Shown here piece by piece: positions 63,130-64,000 of a stretch of DNA of 64,000 nt. Below the pieces are notes generated by a model. The model saw only the letters and a list, made by a program, of their open reading frames with translations. It made no database searches and had not been told where the DNA came from. A program made the position numbers and the translations under genes. The stretch comes from Nephromyces sp. MM_2019 (Eukaryota > Apicomplexa > Aconoidasida > Nephromycida), in assembly GCA_015657535.1 (NCBI GenBank), contig JADHZB010002041.1, forward strand, positions 358 through 64,357, given 5' to 3'. Positions within the stretch are counted from its first letter, which is position 1; each line of letters opens with the position of its first letter.

Positions 63130-64000
63130 GGCTTTATTTTACTGGTTCTGAGCCATGTTCACCTGCTCATATTTTTTTTTCCATCTGTCGAAAATGATTA
63201 TTCAGTTTATGTGCATCATCATTGAGCTAGAAAGACGCTCGAAAAACGCCGTATGGCTGCTCTAACTACAATGCCAATTTCATGGAGGTCAAAAAGAGCG
63301 CCTTGGAATCTCAAGCTATTCCCGTGAAGCAATTCGAATTTTCAAGAAGCACCGGAAAAGAATTGGAATTCAAATGACATGCCTGCTAAGCCGGTAAAAG
63401 CTGATTCTATAAAGTAGAAAACAGCTACCAGCAGTTCACCTTATGTGATAGTAAGCAGTAGCTTCCGCTGTGAGCTTCTTTTTACTTTGTCGAATAACAG
63501 ACGCGGAAAGAAAGCTAAATGAAAGCGTCATCTGGAAGGACAGGGCTTAAGCTGAGCTATTTCGTGCTCATTCATAGCACGGTAAAATAGGCTTTACTGC
63601 ATTAAAGTCTCCTGCGAAACTTATGAGCCTTTCAAATGTAAGCTCTGCGAACCCAGCATCACACCGAAAATTTCCATAATTACTTTTATAAGAGAGGTGC
63701 GAAAAAATAGTATGACTAGCTGGATGCACATGCGCGTTAACAGGTTAATTAAGTATATCATGGAAATTTTAGTGAAACTCTCTAGTATATATAACCAATA
63801 CTTAGTTCAAGGAAAGTGAACTTGCATCTACTGAAAAATCACGCAGTGTTCGGCTGGCACGCTGATACGAGAAATTAGCAGCTACATCAGATGCCAATCT
63901 TCCTGGGGGCACGTATTCAAGTTTATATGTCTACTCACATATGTCAAGCTCTGAAATCAGCATTGCTACCGAATAAAAAATTAGATTCAAGCTTTCTTTC
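63130..64000. other. No confident gene
   Basis: On the plus strand an ATG at 63282 begins a 31-codon frame (MEVKKSALESQAIPVKQFEF) that is open a further 16 codons upstream to an acceptor-like ctag. It may be an exon of a gene continuing outside the window. Nothing else is supported. Confidence 0.3.

Noticed and set aside
1..64000. tRNA, rRNA, snRNA, CRISPR or bacterial-type promoters and terminators
   Set aside because: I looked for tRNA T-arm motifs and long structured RNAs by eye and saw none. The gene architecture is eukaryotic, so operon-type signals do not apply.

Overview
The window looks like nuclear DNA from an intron-rich protist, most likely an apicomplexan or a close alveolate relative. 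There are no operons or ribosome binding sites. Genes are broken into many short exons by GT-AG introns. One gene is a type II NADH dehydrogenase of the kind apicomplexans use in place of complex I. Short CCCTAAA (telomere-type) tracts are present, and composition is AT-rich with many TG/CA microsatellites. The species cannot be named from the sequence alone. Exon models were built by hand from acceptor/donor signals, reading-frame phase and recognisable motifs. RNA or homology data could move some boundaries.

Layout. 1-168 (-): start of a gene encoding a heptapeptide-repeat protein that runs off the left edge. 654-6192 (+): C-terminal lobe of a CDK7-like kinase with a long Ser/Lys-rich tail. 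6.2-12.1 kb: mostly no confident gene, but one two-exon candidate (10345-10704, -) and two adjacent perfect hairpins. 12135-13880 (+): a 147-residue calmodulin-like protein in three exons. 13.9-19.4 kb: candidate exons of a minus-strand gene, partly hydrophobic (16854-18577), and a candidate plus-strand terminal exon ending at 19444. 19753-28971 (-): NDH2 in at least 14 exons with matching phases. 29.0-34.6 kb: weak plus-strand coding signals. 34647-35288 (-): three linked exons, either a small gene or the 3' end of the next one. 35536-41086 (-): a protein of at least 802 residues with zinc knuckles. 41-47 kb: no confident gene, but three staggered open frames at 44209-44939 that look like a frameshifted pseudogene. 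47373-62451 (-): a secreted protein of about 1,500 residues in 20 or more exons, nearly all joined at phase 1. 62.5-64 kb: little that can be supported.

The recognisable genes are housekeeping (transcription/cell-cycle kinase, mitochondrial electron entry, calcium sensing, RNA binding). The large secreted gene is unrecognised and is the best candidate for something undescribed. Its signal peptide, size and lack of a recognisable domain would fit a parasite secretory-organelle or surface protein, but that is inference.
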